The notes below the pieces were generated by a model. That model was not told the origin of the DNA, did not search any database, and saw only the letters and a program-made list of their open reading frames with translations. The translations under genes were made by a program, and so were the position numbers. From the NCBI GenBank assembly GCA_963840535.1, contig CAWIZJ010000046.1, forward strand, positions 92,392 through 156,391: DNA of 64,000 nucleotides, read 5' to 3'. This DNA comes from VAZQ01 sp963840535. GTDB taxonomy: Bacteria > Pseudomonadota > Alphaproteobacteria > Rhizobiales > Xanthobacteraceae. Shown here piece after piece: positions 8,677 to 18,174 of the stretch; within the stretch, counting starts at the first letter, position 1; every line of letters starts with the position of its first letter.

Positions 8677-9276
8677 ATGAGCGCGCGCAGCGTCCGCATC
8701 CTCCTCCTCTCGGCCGCCTTTCTCGCCGGGCTGGTGCTGTGCCTCGGCGCGATCCTGATCGTGAGCGGGCGCCTGTCGGCACCGGTGGCGCAACAGGTTG
8801 CGGCCATCGGCGGACCGTTCAAGCTCGTCGATCAGGATGGGCAGGTGGTCACCGACCAGGATTTGAAGGGCCGGCCCTTTCTGGTGTTCTTCGGCTTCAC
8901 CCACTGCCCGGACATCTGCCCCACCGTGCTGTTCGAGGTGTCGGAGATCATGCGCGTCCTCGGTCGCGACGCCGACCGCACGCGCGCGTTGTTCATCACG
9001 GTCGATCCGGAACGCGACACGCCCGCGGTGATCAAGGACTATCTGTCGAGCTTCGATCCGCATCTGACCGGTCTCACCGGCGATGCGGCCGAGGTGGCGG
9101 CGGTGGCCAAGGCCTATCGCGTGTATTTCAAGAAGGTTCCGCTCGACCAGGGCGGCTACACCATGGACCACACGGCCATCGTCTACCTGATGGACAAGGA
9201 GGGCCGCTTCGTCTCGCCCTTCAGTCTCAAGCGGACGGCGCAAGCCGCCGCCGCCGACCTGCGCAAGCATCTGTGA
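8677..9276 (+). CDS. SCO1/SenC family copper chaperone
   Basis: A 199-residue membrane-anchored thioredoxin-fold protein. An N-terminal helix (ILLLSAAFLAGLVLCLGAIL) tethers the domain to the periplasmic face. The copper site is complete: the CPDICP pair of cysteines around residue 82 and the distal histidine in YTMDHTAIVYLMD. SCO proteins deliver copper to the CuA centre of cytochrome c oxidase or act as thiol-disulfide reductases. Its stop overlaps a possible start (ATG 9276) of the next gene. Confidence 0.93.
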   Translation: MSARSVRILLLSAAFLAGLVLCLGAILIVSGRLSAPVAQQVAAIGGPFKLVDQDGQVVTDQDLKGRPFLVFFGFTHCPDICPTVLFEVSEIMRVLGRDADRTRALFITVDPERDTPAVIKDYLSSFDPHLTGLTGDAAEVAAVAKAYRVYFKKVPLDQGGYTMDHTAIVYLMDKEGRFVSPFSLKRTAQAAAADLRKHL

Positions 9277-9293
9277 TGCGGGCCAGCCGACCG

Positions 9294-11978
9294 ATGAACC
9301 GCAAGGAGCGGCGTGCCGCCGGGAAGCGTGCCCCGCCCGGGGCGGCGGGAGCTCGCGGAGCGGCGGGCGATCGAGCGCAACTGTTCGCGCTCGCCGTGCA
9401 GCATCACCAGGCTGGACAGCTGCCGCAGGCCGAGAGCCTCTACCGGCAGGTGCTCGCGGCCGACCACCGCCATTTCGGCAGCCTGCATCATCTCGGCATC
9501 ATGGCCTTGCAGAGGGGTCAGCCGCACGCCGCGGTCGAGGAGTTCGCACGTGCGATCGCGATCAACGATCGCATTCCCGACTGCCGCTACAACATGGCAT
9601 ACGCCCTGCAATCGGTCGGCCGCCTGGAGGAGGCGGCGGGCCATTACCGCGAGGCCGTCAGGCTCAAGCCGGACTACGTCGAGGCCCACACCAACCTCGG
9701 CAACCTGCTCAGGGATCTCGGCCGCCACCGCGATGCCGTCGCCGCCTACGAGCGCGTGATCGGGCTCAAGCCGACCGCCGAGGCCCACTACAACCTGGCG
9801 AACACGCTCGGGCCGCTCGGCCGCCTGGAGGAGGCGGTCGACCACTATCGGCGCGCGCTCGCGCTCAAGCCCGACTTCGCCGGGGTGCACAACAATCTCG
9901 CCAATGCGCTGGTGGCACAGGGTCGATCGGAGGAGGCGCTGGTCCATTTCCGGCGCGCGCTCGAGCTCGATCCCGGCCTGGTCGAGGTTCACGTCAACCT
10001 CGGCACCACGCTGCTGCAGCAGGGACAGCTGGATGCCGCGGCGCGCGTCCCTGGAGCGCGCCCTCGCCATCAATCCCGATTTCGCCGATGCCCATTCCAA
10101 TCTCGGCAACGTGCTGCTGGCGCAGGGGCGGCTCGAGCGTGCGGCGCAGTGCTATCGGCGTGCGCTCGCACTCAAGCCCGACCTCGCCGGCGCGCACAAC
10201 AACATCGGGATCGTGCTGGCGTCGCAGGGCCGGTTCGAGGAGGCGTGCGAATGCTTCCAGCAGGCGCTCGCGCGCAATCCGGACTTCATCGACGCATACA
10301 ACAATCTGGCACGCGCCTTCATGGCGCTGGGGCAGCCCGACCACGCATTGGGTGCGTTGCGCCGCGCGCTCGCGGTCGCCGAGGCGGCGGATACCAAGTC
10401 GCTTTTCGTTCAGTGCGTGAAGATGTTCGCGATCCCGCCCAACGTCGAGGATTTCCGCTCGCTGATGATGCGGGCGCTGTCGGAGCCGTGGGGGCGCACC
10501 AACGATCTGGCGCCGGTCGCCGCGCGCCTGGTGAAGCAGGACGACGCGATCGGCGCGGCGATCGAGCGCGCCGGCGCAGCCTGGCCGCGGCCGCTTGCGG
10601 CGAACGAGCTCCTGGGTCCGTCCGGCCTCGCCGAGATCTCCGGTCACCGGCTGCTGCGCTGCCTGCTGGAATCCGCGACCGTCGCCGACGTCGATCTGGA
10701 GCGCTTCCTGACCGCGTTGCGGTTCGCGCTGCTCGGGCTCGTCGCGGCCGCGGACGTGCCCATGGACGACGGGATCCGCGATCTCTGCTGCTCGCTGGCG
10801 CGGCAATGCTTCCTCAACGAGCAGGTATTCGCCCATACCGACGAGGAGATCGCGCAGGCGCAGCGCCAGCGCGATGCCGTGGTCGCGCGCATTGGCGTCG
10901 GGCGGGACGATCGGCGAGCCTCGGCTCGCAGTGGTCGCGAGCTACTTCCCGCTCCATTCGCTGCCGGGGGCGGAGCGCCTCCTGGAGCGGGAATGGTCCG
11001 CCGCGGTCGCAGACCTGCTCGCCCAGCAGGTCGGCGAGCCCGCGCAGGAGCGCGAATTGCGCGCATCCATCCCGGTGCTGACCGCGGTCGATGACGAGGT
11101 GTCGCGCGAGGTCCAGCGGCAATACGAGGAGAACCCGTATCCGCGCTGGGCGAAGGCGGACCCGCCGGGAGAGACGCTGTCCTTCGACCAATACCTGCGC
11201 CGCCGGTTGCCGGCCGCCGCCTTCGAGCCCCTGGGCCGGGCGCGAACCGACATCCTGATCGCCGGCTGCGGCACCGGCCAGCACGCGATCGAGACCGCGC
11301 AGAGGTTCGCCGGCGCCAGCGTGCTCGCCGTCGATCTCAGCCTCGCCAGCCTCGCCTTTGCGGTCCGCAAGACCCGCGCGCTCGGGCGCACCAACATCGA
11401 ATATGGCCAGGCCGACATTCTCGGTCTCGGCTCGCTCGGGAGGACTTTCGACCTCGTCGAGGCATCCGGCGTGCTGCACCACCTCGCCGATCCGCTGCTC
11501 GGATGGCGCATCCTGCTGTCGCTGCTGCGCCCGCGCGGCTTCATGGCGGTCGGCCTCTACAGCGCGATCGCGCGCGCCGGCATCGTCGAGGCGCGTTCCT
11601 TCATCGCCGAGCGCGGCTACCGGTCGACGGCGGAGGATATCCGGCGCTGCCGGCAGGATCTCCTGGCGGCCGACGGCGGCAACCGGTTCAGGACCGTCGC
11701 CGCCTCGGACGATTTCTTCAGCACCAGCGCGTGCCGCGATCTCCTGTTCCACGTCCAGGAGCACCGCTTCACGCATCCCGCAGATCGCCCGCTTCATCGC
11801 GGACAACGATCTCGCGTTCATCGGCTTCGACCTCGAGCAGTTCACGACGCGCCGATACCTGGCGCGGTTCCCGCACGACGGCGGCATGACCGATCTCGCG
11901 TCATGGGACGTTTTCGAGCGCGAGCACCCCAACATTTTTTCCGGCATGTATCAGTTCTGGGTGCAGAGGAAATCGTGA
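9294..11978 (+). pseudogene. TPR-repeat protein fused to a class I SAM methyltransferase (three frameshifts)
   Basis: The N-terminus MNRKERRAAGK is typical of large TPR proteins in Bradyrhizobium relatives. About eleven tetratricopeptide repeats follow (for example YVEAHTNLGNLLRDLGR, AHNNIGIVLASQGRFEEA), then a helical linker and a SAM methyltransferase with motif I ILIAGCGTGQHAIE, VLAVDLSLASL and VLHHLADPLLGWRILL, ending SGMYQFWVQRKS. The total would be about 890 residues. The frame changes near 10045, 10895 and 11770; the protein continues smoothly across each, so sequencing indels are more likely than decay. The target of methylation is unknown; protein or glycan targets are possible. An upstream in-frame ATG at 9276 overlaps the SCO stop. 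Confidence 0.8.
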
Positions 11979-12105
11979 GTGGCCCCGCTCGAGCGGGTTC
12001 CGCTCGCAAAGGCGTCATGCGCGGGCGCCACCGATCCGCCGCAACCCCGTCGTCTATGAGGGGTGCGGCCGGAGCAACCCGGTGCAACACAGGTACGTCC
12101 GAGAG

Positions 12106-13125
12106 ATGGCGGCGCCACCGAACCTCCTCCCGATCCGCTCCATCCGTCGGTGCGGCGCGCTCCTCGCCGGCGTGGTCTGCGCCATCGCTCTGCTCGCGAC
12201 CGGCGAGGCCGCGGCGCAGGGGACCGGCGGCGAACCTGGTGTGCCGGGCTTCTGGGATCCGCGGCGGCGGCCGGAACGGCCGGACCTGTCGCGCCTGAGC
12301 GTGATCCGGTTTCTGACCGAAACCGACTACCCTCCGTTCAATTTCTCCGGTGCGGACGGCAATCCGCAGGGCTTCAACATCGATCTTGCGCGGCTCCTGT
12401 GCGAGGAGCTCAAGCTCGCCTGCACCATCCAGATGCGCCGCTTCGAGACGCTGGTGCCGGCGCTCAACGCCAACCAGGGTGACGCCGCGATCGCCTCGAT
12501 CGCGGCCACGGCGGAGATGCGCGCCAAGGTCGATTTCACCGATTCCGATCATCGCACGCCCGCCCGCTTCGTCGGCCGGCGCGATTCGCCGATCAACGAT
12601 CCGCTGCCGGAGCGGCTCGAGCGCAGGAAGGTGGCGGTGGTCGCCGGCACCGCGCACGAGGCCTATATCAAAGCACTGTTCACCGAGGTCGAGCTGGTGC
12701 CCTATCCGAGCGCCGATGTGGCCCGGCTCGCGCTGCGGCGCGGGGATGTCGACCTCCTGTTCGGGGATGCCATCTCGCTCGCCTTCTGGCTCAACGGCAC
12801 GGATTCGGAGAACTGCTGCGCGTTCCGCGGCGGCCCCTACATCGACAACCGCTATTTCGGCGAGGGCATCGGCATCGCGGTGAGGAGGGGCAACGACACC
12901 ATCAGGCTCGCATTGAACTGGGCGATGTTCCGGGTCTGGGAGCAGGGCCGCTTCACCGACCTGTGGCTGCGCTACTTCGCGATCAGTCCGTTTGACGCCC
13001 GTGCGAGGAGGGCGCTGCTCCCGCTCGCCAACCGGCTTCCACCGCGCGGAACTTGCGCGAGAGCGCGTGCGCTGGTATCGAAACGCTCGTCGTCATGGCC
13101 GGCCTCGTGCAGCCCAGTCGGGTAA
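12106..13125 (+). CDS. Periplasmic substrate-binding protein, family 3 (amino-acid type)
   Basis: About 339 residues with a signal peptide (LLAGVVCAIALLATGEAAAQ) and an SBP_bac_3 domain: FLTETDYPPFNFSGADGNPQ, GFNIDLARLLCEEL, LNANQGDAAIASIAAT and DVDLLFGDAISLAFWL. These proteins capture polar amino acids or similar ligands. The family usually ends soon after the FAISPF motif, but here 38 low-complexity residues follow, which may be an extension or a frame slip past the real stop. No permease or ATPase is adjacent. The start at 12106 has a modest GAGAG site and avoids an unlikely N-terminal extension. Confidence 0.82.
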   Translation: MAAPPNLLPIRSIRRCGALLAGVVCAIALLATGEAAAQGTGGEPGVPGFWDPRRRPERPDLSRLSVIRFLTETDYPPFNFSGADGNPQGFNIDLARLLCEELKLACTIQMRRFETLVPALNANQGDAAIASIAATAEMRAKVDFTDSDHRTPARFVGRRDSPINDPLPERLERRKVAVVAGTAHEAYIKALFTEVELVPYPSADVARLALRRGDVDLLFGDAISLAFWLNGTDSENCCAFRGGPYIDNRYFGEGIGIAVRRGNDTIRLALNWAMFRVWEQGRFTDLWLRYFAISPFDARARRALLPLANRLPPRGTCARARALVSKRSSSWPASCSPVG

Positions 13126-13182
13126 ACCCGACGTGAGCTGACGGGCGCGCGCATGACGGTTTGTCGCGGCCGGAGAGCAATC

Positions 13183-14823
13183 GTGGGCACGATCGAAGCC
13201 CGAACTGCGGATCTGCGCGCGATCGCCGCGAGCTCGAGCGCCTGGCCGTTCGAGGAGGCGCGCAAGATCGTCGCGCGGCTCGAGCGGCGGCCCAAGGACG
13301 AGGTGATCTTCGAGACCGGCTACGGGCCCTCCGGCCTGCCCCATATCGGCACCTTCGGCGAGGTCGCGCGCACGAGCATGGTGCGTCACGCCTTCCGGGT
13401 GCTCACCGACGACAAGGTCGCGACCCGGCTGATCGCCTTCTCCGACGACATGGACGGCCTGCGCAAGGTTCCCGACAACATTCCCAACAAGGACTTGCTC
13501 GCCGCGCATCTCGGCAAGCCGCTCACCAGGGTGCCGGATCCGTTCGGGACGCATGCCAGCTTCGGCGAGCACAACAATGCGCGCCTGCGTGCGTTCCTCG
13601 ACCAGTTCGGCTTCGACTACGAGTTCCTGTCCGCGACCGACTGCTATGCGAGCGGCCGCTTCGACGCCGCCCTGCTCCGGGTGCTCGAGCGTTTCGACGA
13701 GGTCATGGAGATCATGCTGCCGTCGTTGCGGGAGGAGCGCGCGCAGACCTACTCGCCGTTTCTGCCGATCTCGCCGCGCACGGGCATCGTGCTGCAGGTG
13801 CCGATTCTCGCGCATGACGCGCGCGCCGGGACCATCACCTATGCCGACCCCGACAGCGGCGAGATGGTGACCACGCTCGTCACCGGCGGGCGCACCAAGC
13901 TGCAATGGAAGCCGGACTGGGCCATGCGCTGGGTGGCGCTCGGCGTCGACTACGAGATGGCGGGCAAGGACCTGATCGATTCGGTGAAGCTGTCGGGGGA
14001 GATCTGCCGCGCGCTCGGCGGCACGCCGCCCGAGGGCTTCAACTACGAGCTCTTTCTCGACGAGAACGGCCAGAAGATCTCCAAGTCGAGGGGCAACGGC
14101 CTGACCATCGAGGAGTGGCTGCGTTACGCCTCGCCGGAGTCGCTGTCGCTGTTCATGTATCGCGAGCCGAAGGCGGCCAAGCGGCTCTACTTCGACGTGA
14201 TACCGCGCCACGTCGACGAGTATCAGCAGCTGCTGGAGGCCTACGGGCGGCAGGACGCGCGGCAGCGCCTGTCCAATCCGGTCTGGCACATCCATCGCGG
14301 CGAGCCGCCCGCTCCCGACATGCCGATCTCGTTCGCGATGCTGCTCACGCTGGTTGCATCCTCGAACGCGGAGAACCCGGAGACGCTGTGGGGCTTCATC
14401 GGCCGCTACCGGCCCGGCGTGACGCCGCAGACGCATCCCAGGCTCGACGCACTGGTCGGCTACGCGATGCATTATTTCCGCGATTTCGTGCTGCCGCACA
14501 AGAAGTACCGCGATGCGGGCGAGGGCGAGCGCGCGGCGCTCGCCGACCTGCGCGATGCGCTCTCGCAGCTCCCGGCCGATGCCTCCGCGGAGAGGATCCA
14601 GGAGGTGGTCTACGAGGTCGGGCGGCGCGAGCCGTTTCTCGACAAGACCGGCAAGGTCAAGACCAGGGACGGCAAGCCCGGCGTGGCGCTGGACTGGTTC
14701 AACATGCTCTACCAGGTTCTGCTCGGACAGGAGAAGGGCCCGCGCTTCGGTTCGTTCGTGGCGGTGTATGGGCTCGCGAACACGATCGACATGATCGACG
14801 GCGCGCTGGCGAGGTCGGGATGA
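13183..14823 (+). CDS. lysK: Lysine--tRNA ligase, class I
   Basis: About 546 residues. It attaches lysine to tRNA-Lys in the cytoplasm. This is the class I (archaeal-type) enzyme, with a Rossmann-fold catalytic domain: the HIGH signature appears as GPSGLPHIGTFGE and the KMSKS loop as QKISKSRGNG. An alpha-helical anticodon-binding domain fills the C-terminal third. Class I LysRS is the usual form in many alphaproteobacteria. The GTG at 13183 (GTIEARTADL) gives the usual family length; an ATG at 13153 would add ten residues. No frame breaks are visible. Confidence 0.93.
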   Translation: MGTIEARTADLRAIAASSSAWPFEEARKIVARLERRPKDEVIFETGYGPSGLPHIGTFGEVARTSMVRHAFRVLTDDKVATRLIAFSDDMDGLRKVPDNIPNKDLLAAHLGKPLTRVPDPFGTHASFGEHNNARLRAFLDQFGFDYEFLSATDCYASGRFDAALLRVLERFDEVMEIMLPSLREERAQTYSPFLPISPRTGIVLQVPILAHDARAGTITYADPDSGEMVTTLVTGGRTKLQWKPDWAMRWVALGVDYEMAGKDLIDSVKLSGEICRALGGTPPEGFNYELFLDENGQKISKSRGNGLTIEEWLRYASPESLSLFMYREPKAAKRLYFDVIPRHVDEYQQLLEAYGRQDARQRLSNPVWHIHRGEPPAPDMPISFAMLLTLVASSNAENPETLWGFIGRYRPGVTPQTHPRLDALVGYAMHYFRDFVLPHKKYRDAGEGERAALADLRDALSQLPADASAERIQEVVYEVGRREPFLDKTGKVKTRDGKPGVALDWFNMLYQVLLGQEKGPRFGSFVAVYGLANTIDMIDGALARSG

Positions 14824-14882
14824 GGCGCACTCGCCGCGGCCGGCGACAGGCATGATCGCCGGCGCTATTGTGACAGCCCGAA

Positions 14883-15623
14883 ATGACCGCCTCCGCTCTC
14901 GCCGTCATCGGCGTCACCATCGTCTTCTCCTCGTTCGTCTCCGGCGTGTTCGGCATGGCCGGCGGGATGGTGCTGCTCGGCGTGCTGCTGAGCTACTTCG
15001 ACGTCGCCACCGGAATGATCCTGTTCTCCATCATCCAGCTGTTCGCGAACGGCTGGCGCGTGGTGCAGTGGCGGCACTACGTCCTGTGGCCGATCTTCGG
15101 CTGGTACGCGCTCGGCGCCGTCGTGTCGTTCGCGTTCATGTGGATGATCGCTTTCGTGCCGGACAAGGCGACGGTCTTTCTCCTCCTCGGGCTCATACCG
15201 TTCGCGGTGGAGCTGCTGCCCGCCGCGATGCGCCCGAACATCGAATGGCGAGGCGTGCCGCTGCTCACCGGCGTCGTCACGACGGTGATCCAGATCCTGG
15301 CCGGCGTGGGCGGGCTGATCCTCGACCTCTTCTTCCAGAAGAGCACGCTCGACCGCAAGACCACCAACGCGACCAAGGCCGTCGCGCAGACCTTCAGCCA
15401 CGTCGTGCGTGCGGTCTATTTCGGCAGCCTTTCGGGCATCGGCGACCTGCCGGTCGCCGCGATCGGTCCGGCGATCCTGCTCGCGATCGCGGGCACCTCG
15501 CTCGCTCCCTGGGTGATCGAGCGCATGAGCGACCACGGCTTCCGGCAGTGGACGCGGGTGGTCATCTTCGCCATCAGCGCGGTCTATCTCGTCCGCGCCG
15601 CCTGGCTCTTCTGGCACGGATGA
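14883..15623 (+). CDS. TauE/SafE family membrane transporter
   Basis: A 246-residue inner-membrane protein with about eight helices. The first repeat carries GVFGMAGGMVLLGVL and the second AGVGGLILDLFF, the paired glycine-rich motifs of the sulfite exporter TauE/SafE family. These proteins move sulfite, sulfoacetate or related anions; the substrate is not deducible here. It starts 60 bases after lysK and is convergent with the S24 regulator gene downstream. No clear ribosome site precedes the ATG. Confidence 0.88.
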   Translation: MTASALAVIGVTIVFSSFVSGVFGMAGGMVLLGVLLSYFDVATGMILFSIIQLFANGWRVVQWRHYVLWPIFGWYALGAVVSFAFMWMIAFVPDKATVFLLLGLIPFAVELLPAAMRPNIEWRGVPLLTGVVTTVIQILAGVGGLILDLFFQKSTLDRKTTNATKAVAQTFSHVVRAVYFGSLSGIGDLPVAAIGPAILLAIAGTSLAPWVIERMSDHGFRQWTRVVIFAISAVYLVRAAWLFWHG

Positions 15624-15673
15624 CGCTGCTGACCGCTTTTCCCTGCCCGAAGGGGAGGGACAAGGGGTTGATG

Positions 15674-16306
15674 CTACTGGCTGGCCCAGACCACCCGTGC
15701 GATCCACGCCACATCGCGCACCATGAGCGTGCGCTCGCCGTAGGCGGGATTGATCGAGCGCAGCTCGATGGTGCGTGCCGTGCGGCGCTTGAGCTCCTTG
15801 ACCATCACCTCGCCGTCTGCGGTCTTGACCACGACGCGGTCGCCGCGGCGGATCGAGGCGGCCGGCGACACGATGATGAAGGTACCCTCGTGATAGGCCG
15901 GCTCCATCGAATCTCCGGAGATCTCCAGCGCATAGGCATGCTCGTCGTTGAGCGCCGGAAATCGGATCTCCTCCCAGCCCTGGCCGCTCGGAAAGCCGGA
16001 GTCGTCGAAGTAGCCGTGCTTGCCGGCTTGCGCCAGGCCGAGCAGCGGGACGGTCTTCTTGACTGCGGAGCGGCCGCTCTCCTCGATCAGCTGCACGAAG
16101 GTGTCGAAGCTGGTGCCGGCCGCGGTCAGCGCCTTGGCGACCAACTCGGTCGACGGCCAGCGCTGGCGGCCGTCCGGCGTGATCCGCTTCGACTTGTTGA
16201 ATGTGGTGGGGTCGAGCCCGGATTTCTTCGCCAGCCCCGACGGCGACAGCCCCGCCAGCGCCGCCAGCCGATCGAGCGCCATCCAGATCTGGGCATGGGT
16301 CAGCAT
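15674..16306 (-). CDS. LexA-like S24 peptidase / helix-turn-helix transcriptional regulator
   Basis: A 210-residue repressor. The N-terminal HTH is divergent (LSPSGLAKKSGLDPTTFNKS), and the C-terminal S24 self-cleavage domain holds the nucleophile in YALEISGDSMEPAYHEG and the general-base lysine in VVVKTADGEVMVKEL. Such CI/LexA-like proteins control stress or prophage genes, but no phage genes are near. The ATG at 16306 is preferred to the GTG one codon earlier. Two hairpin repeats lie directly upstream and could overlap its promoter. Confidence 0.88.
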   Translation of the reverse strand: MLTHAQIWMALDRLAALAGLSPSGLAKKSGLDPTTFNKSKRITPDGRQRWPSTELVAKALTAAGTSFDTFVQLIEESGRSAVKKTVPLLGLAQAGKHGYFDDSGFPSGQGWEEIRFPALNDEHAYALEISGDSMEPAYHEGTFIIVSPAASIRRGDRVVVKTADGEVMVKELKRRTARTIELRSINPAYGERTLMVRDVAWIARVVWASQ

Positions 16307-16336
16307 CACTTGGTCACCCGCAGCGGTGGCGCCGCT

Positions 16337-16415
16337 CTAGTGCCCCGAACCCGAAGTTCGCACAACGGTGCCGCAAAATCCGATTGCGAACTTCGGGTTC
16401 AAAAAGGGGCACTAG
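16337..16415. repeat. Long inverted repeat (hairpin 1 of a tandem pair)
   Basis: The left arm CTAGTGCCCC plus GAACCCGAAGTTCGC pairs with GCGAACTTCGGGTTC plus GGGGCACTAG; a 5-base AAAAA bulge lies in the right arm and the loop is about 24 bases (16362-16385). Each arm pairs over 25 bases without mismatch. It resembles the palindromic intergenic units of alphaproteobacterial genomes. Confidence 0.92.
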
Positions 16416-16428
16416 AATTATAGAGTGG

Positions 16429-16502
16429 CTAGTGTCCCTTGATTCCGAAGTTCGCTCAGGGTGTGCCGCGAGTGCTGGCGAACTTCGGAATCGGGACACT
16501 AG
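16429..16502. repeat. Long inverted repeat (hairpin 2 of a tandem pair)
   Basis: The left arm CTAGTGTCCC, a TT bulge and GATTCCGAAGTTCGC pair with GCGAACTTCGGAATC and GGGACACTAG. The architecture and core (CCGAAGTTCGC) match hairpin 1 fourteen bases away, but the differences in the outer arm are compensated on both sides, so the two units are diverged relatives under pairing constraint. Confidence 0.92.
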
Positions 16503-16693
16503 TTGGAATATGATCCATATCTAGGAATCATAGCCTCCGGCCGTCCAGCAACCTCTGCGTGCATGAAGGGCCGGGCAACAGCTTTTTTCACGGGGTGTCC
16601 GCCGCCGTCCCCGTCCGCGGGGCAGGCGCCGGGGATGATTCGAAATCAACCGTCGGCCGGGGTTTACAGGAGCGTGCGTTTCGGGAATACGCC

Positions 16694-17074
16694 ATGGCGA
16701 GGGCGAGAACGGCCGAAGCGGGCTCCGTGCCGACGACCATTTACAAGATCTGCGAACGCGCGCAGTGGCGCGAGGCGGAGCGATCGGGCGCACTGCGGGC
16801 CGCCGGCGCCGACCTGCGCGACGGCTTCATCCATTTCTCGTCCGCCGCGCAGGTCCGGGCAACCGCCGCCCGGTACTTCGCGGGCGGCGCCGACCTGATG
16901 CTGGTGGCGGTCGACGCCGACGCTCTCGGCCAGGCCCTGAAATGGGAGGTTTCGCTGGGCGGCGATCTGTTTCCGCACCTCTACGGCGAGCTGCCGCTCG
17001 TCGCGGTGAAATGGACCGCGCCGTTGCCGCTGGGCGAGGATCGCCGCCACGTGTTTCCGGAGCTCGAGCCGTGA
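16694..17074 (+). CDS. DUF952 family protein
   Basis: A 126-residue cytoplasmic protein matching DUF952 along its length: IYKICERAQWREAERSG, DGFIHFSSAAQVRATAARYF and LFPHLYGELPLVAVKWTAPL. The family is uncharacterised; the conserved FIHFSS and HLYG segments suggest a small enzyme-like fold. Its stop overlaps the pyrD GTG start (GTGA), which indicates translational coupling, an arrangement common in Rhizobiales. The ATG at 16694 gives the family's usual length. Confidence 0.88.
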   Translation: MARARTAEAGSVPTTIYKICERAQWREAERSGALRAAGADLRDGFIHFSSAAQVRATAARYFAGGADLMLVAVDADALGQALKWEVSLGGDLFPHLYGELPLVAVKWTAPLPLGEDRRHVFPELEP

Positions 17075-18165
17075 TCGGCCTGCTCGAGCCGCTGGTGCGT
17101 CCGCTGCTGCGGCTGCTCGACCCCGAGGATGCGCATCGGCTCGCCATCACGGCGCTCAAGGTCCCGCCGTTCGTCAAGCTGGCGGCGGACGATCCCGCCC
17201 TCGCGGTGCGCGCCTTCGGGCTCAACTTCCGCAATCCGATCGGCATCGCCGCCGGCTTCGACAAGCACGCCGAGGTCCCGGACGCGCTGCTCGGGCTCGG
17301 TTTCGGATTCGTCGAGGTCGGTACCGTGACGCCGCTGCCGCAGGCCGGCAATCCGCGCCCGCGCCTGTTCCGGCTCGAGCGGGAGCGCGGCGTGATCAAC
17401 CGGCTGGGCTTCAACAGCGAAGGCGCCGACGCCGTGCTGCGGCGGCTCGCCGCGCGCGCCGGCGAGGGCGGCATCGTCGGCGTCAATGTCGGCGCCAACC
17501 GCGACAGTCCCGACCGCATCGCCGACTACGTGCGGCTGATCGAGACCTTCGCCCCGGTGGTCGGCTACTTCGCGGTCAACATCTCCTCGCCCAACACCCC
17601 GGGCCTGCGCGAGCTGCAGCAGGGCAGGATGCTCGACGATCTCCTGGCGCGCGTCGTCGATGCACGCGCGCGCATGAGCCGGCAGGCCGGCACCACGCCG
17701 GTGCTGATCAAGATCGCGCCCGACCTCGCGCTCAACGAGCTCGACGACATCGTCGGCGCCGCGCGCCGGCACCGGGTCGACGGCATGATCGTCGGCAACA
17801 CCACGGTGACGCGCCCGGCCGCCCTGCACGAGCGGATCACCGCGCGGGAGGCGGGCGGACTGTCGGGACGGCCGCTGTTTGCGCTCGCGACCCGCATGCT
17901 GGCCGAGACCTACGTGCGGGTCGAGAACGCGTTTCCGCTGGTCGGCGTGGGCGGCATCGATTCCGGCGCGACCGCACTCGCCAAGATCAGGGCGGGCGCC
18001 TGCCTCATCCAGCTCTACAGCGCTCTGGTCTTCCACGGGCTGCGGCTCCTTACCGGCATCAAGTCGGAGCTTGCGGACGAGCTGCGCCGCGGCGGGCACG
18101 CCGGGCTAGACGATCTGGTCGGGGCCGACGCTGCCGCCATGACGGCAGAGCCATGGCCGCGCTAG
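17071..18165 (+). CDS. pyrD: Dihydroorotate dehydrogenase (quinone), class 2
   Basis: A 364-residue membrane-associated flavoenzyme that oxidises dihydroorotate to orotate in pyrimidine synthesis, passing electrons to quinone. Class 2 features are the N-terminal helical quinone-site extension (LLEPLVRPLLRLLDPEDAHR), the FMN-binding segment NPIGIAAGFDKHAE and VNISSPNTPGLRELQ with the catalytic serine, then VGVGGIDSGATALAKIRAGA for phosphate binding. It starts with GTG, overlapping the DUF952 stop. No frame breaks are seen. Confidence 0.95.
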   Translation: MIGLLEPLVRPLLRLLDPEDAHRLAITALKVPPFVKLAADDPALAVRAFGLNFRNPIGIAAGFDKHAEVPDALLGLGFGFVEVGTVTPLPQAGNPRPRLFRLERERGVINRLGFNSEGADAVLRRLAARAGEGGIVGVNVGANRDSPDRIADYVRLIETFAPVVGYFAVNISSPNTPGLRELQQGRMLDDLLARVVDARARMSRQAGTTPVLIKIAPDLALNELDDIVGAARRHRVDGMIVGNTTVTRPAALHERITAREAGGLSGRPLFALATRMLAETYVRVENAFPLVGVGGIDSGATALAKIRAGACLIQLYSALVFHGLRLLTGIKSELADELRRGGHAGLDDLVGADAAAMTAEPWPR

Positions 18166-18174
18166 GCGAGTGAC

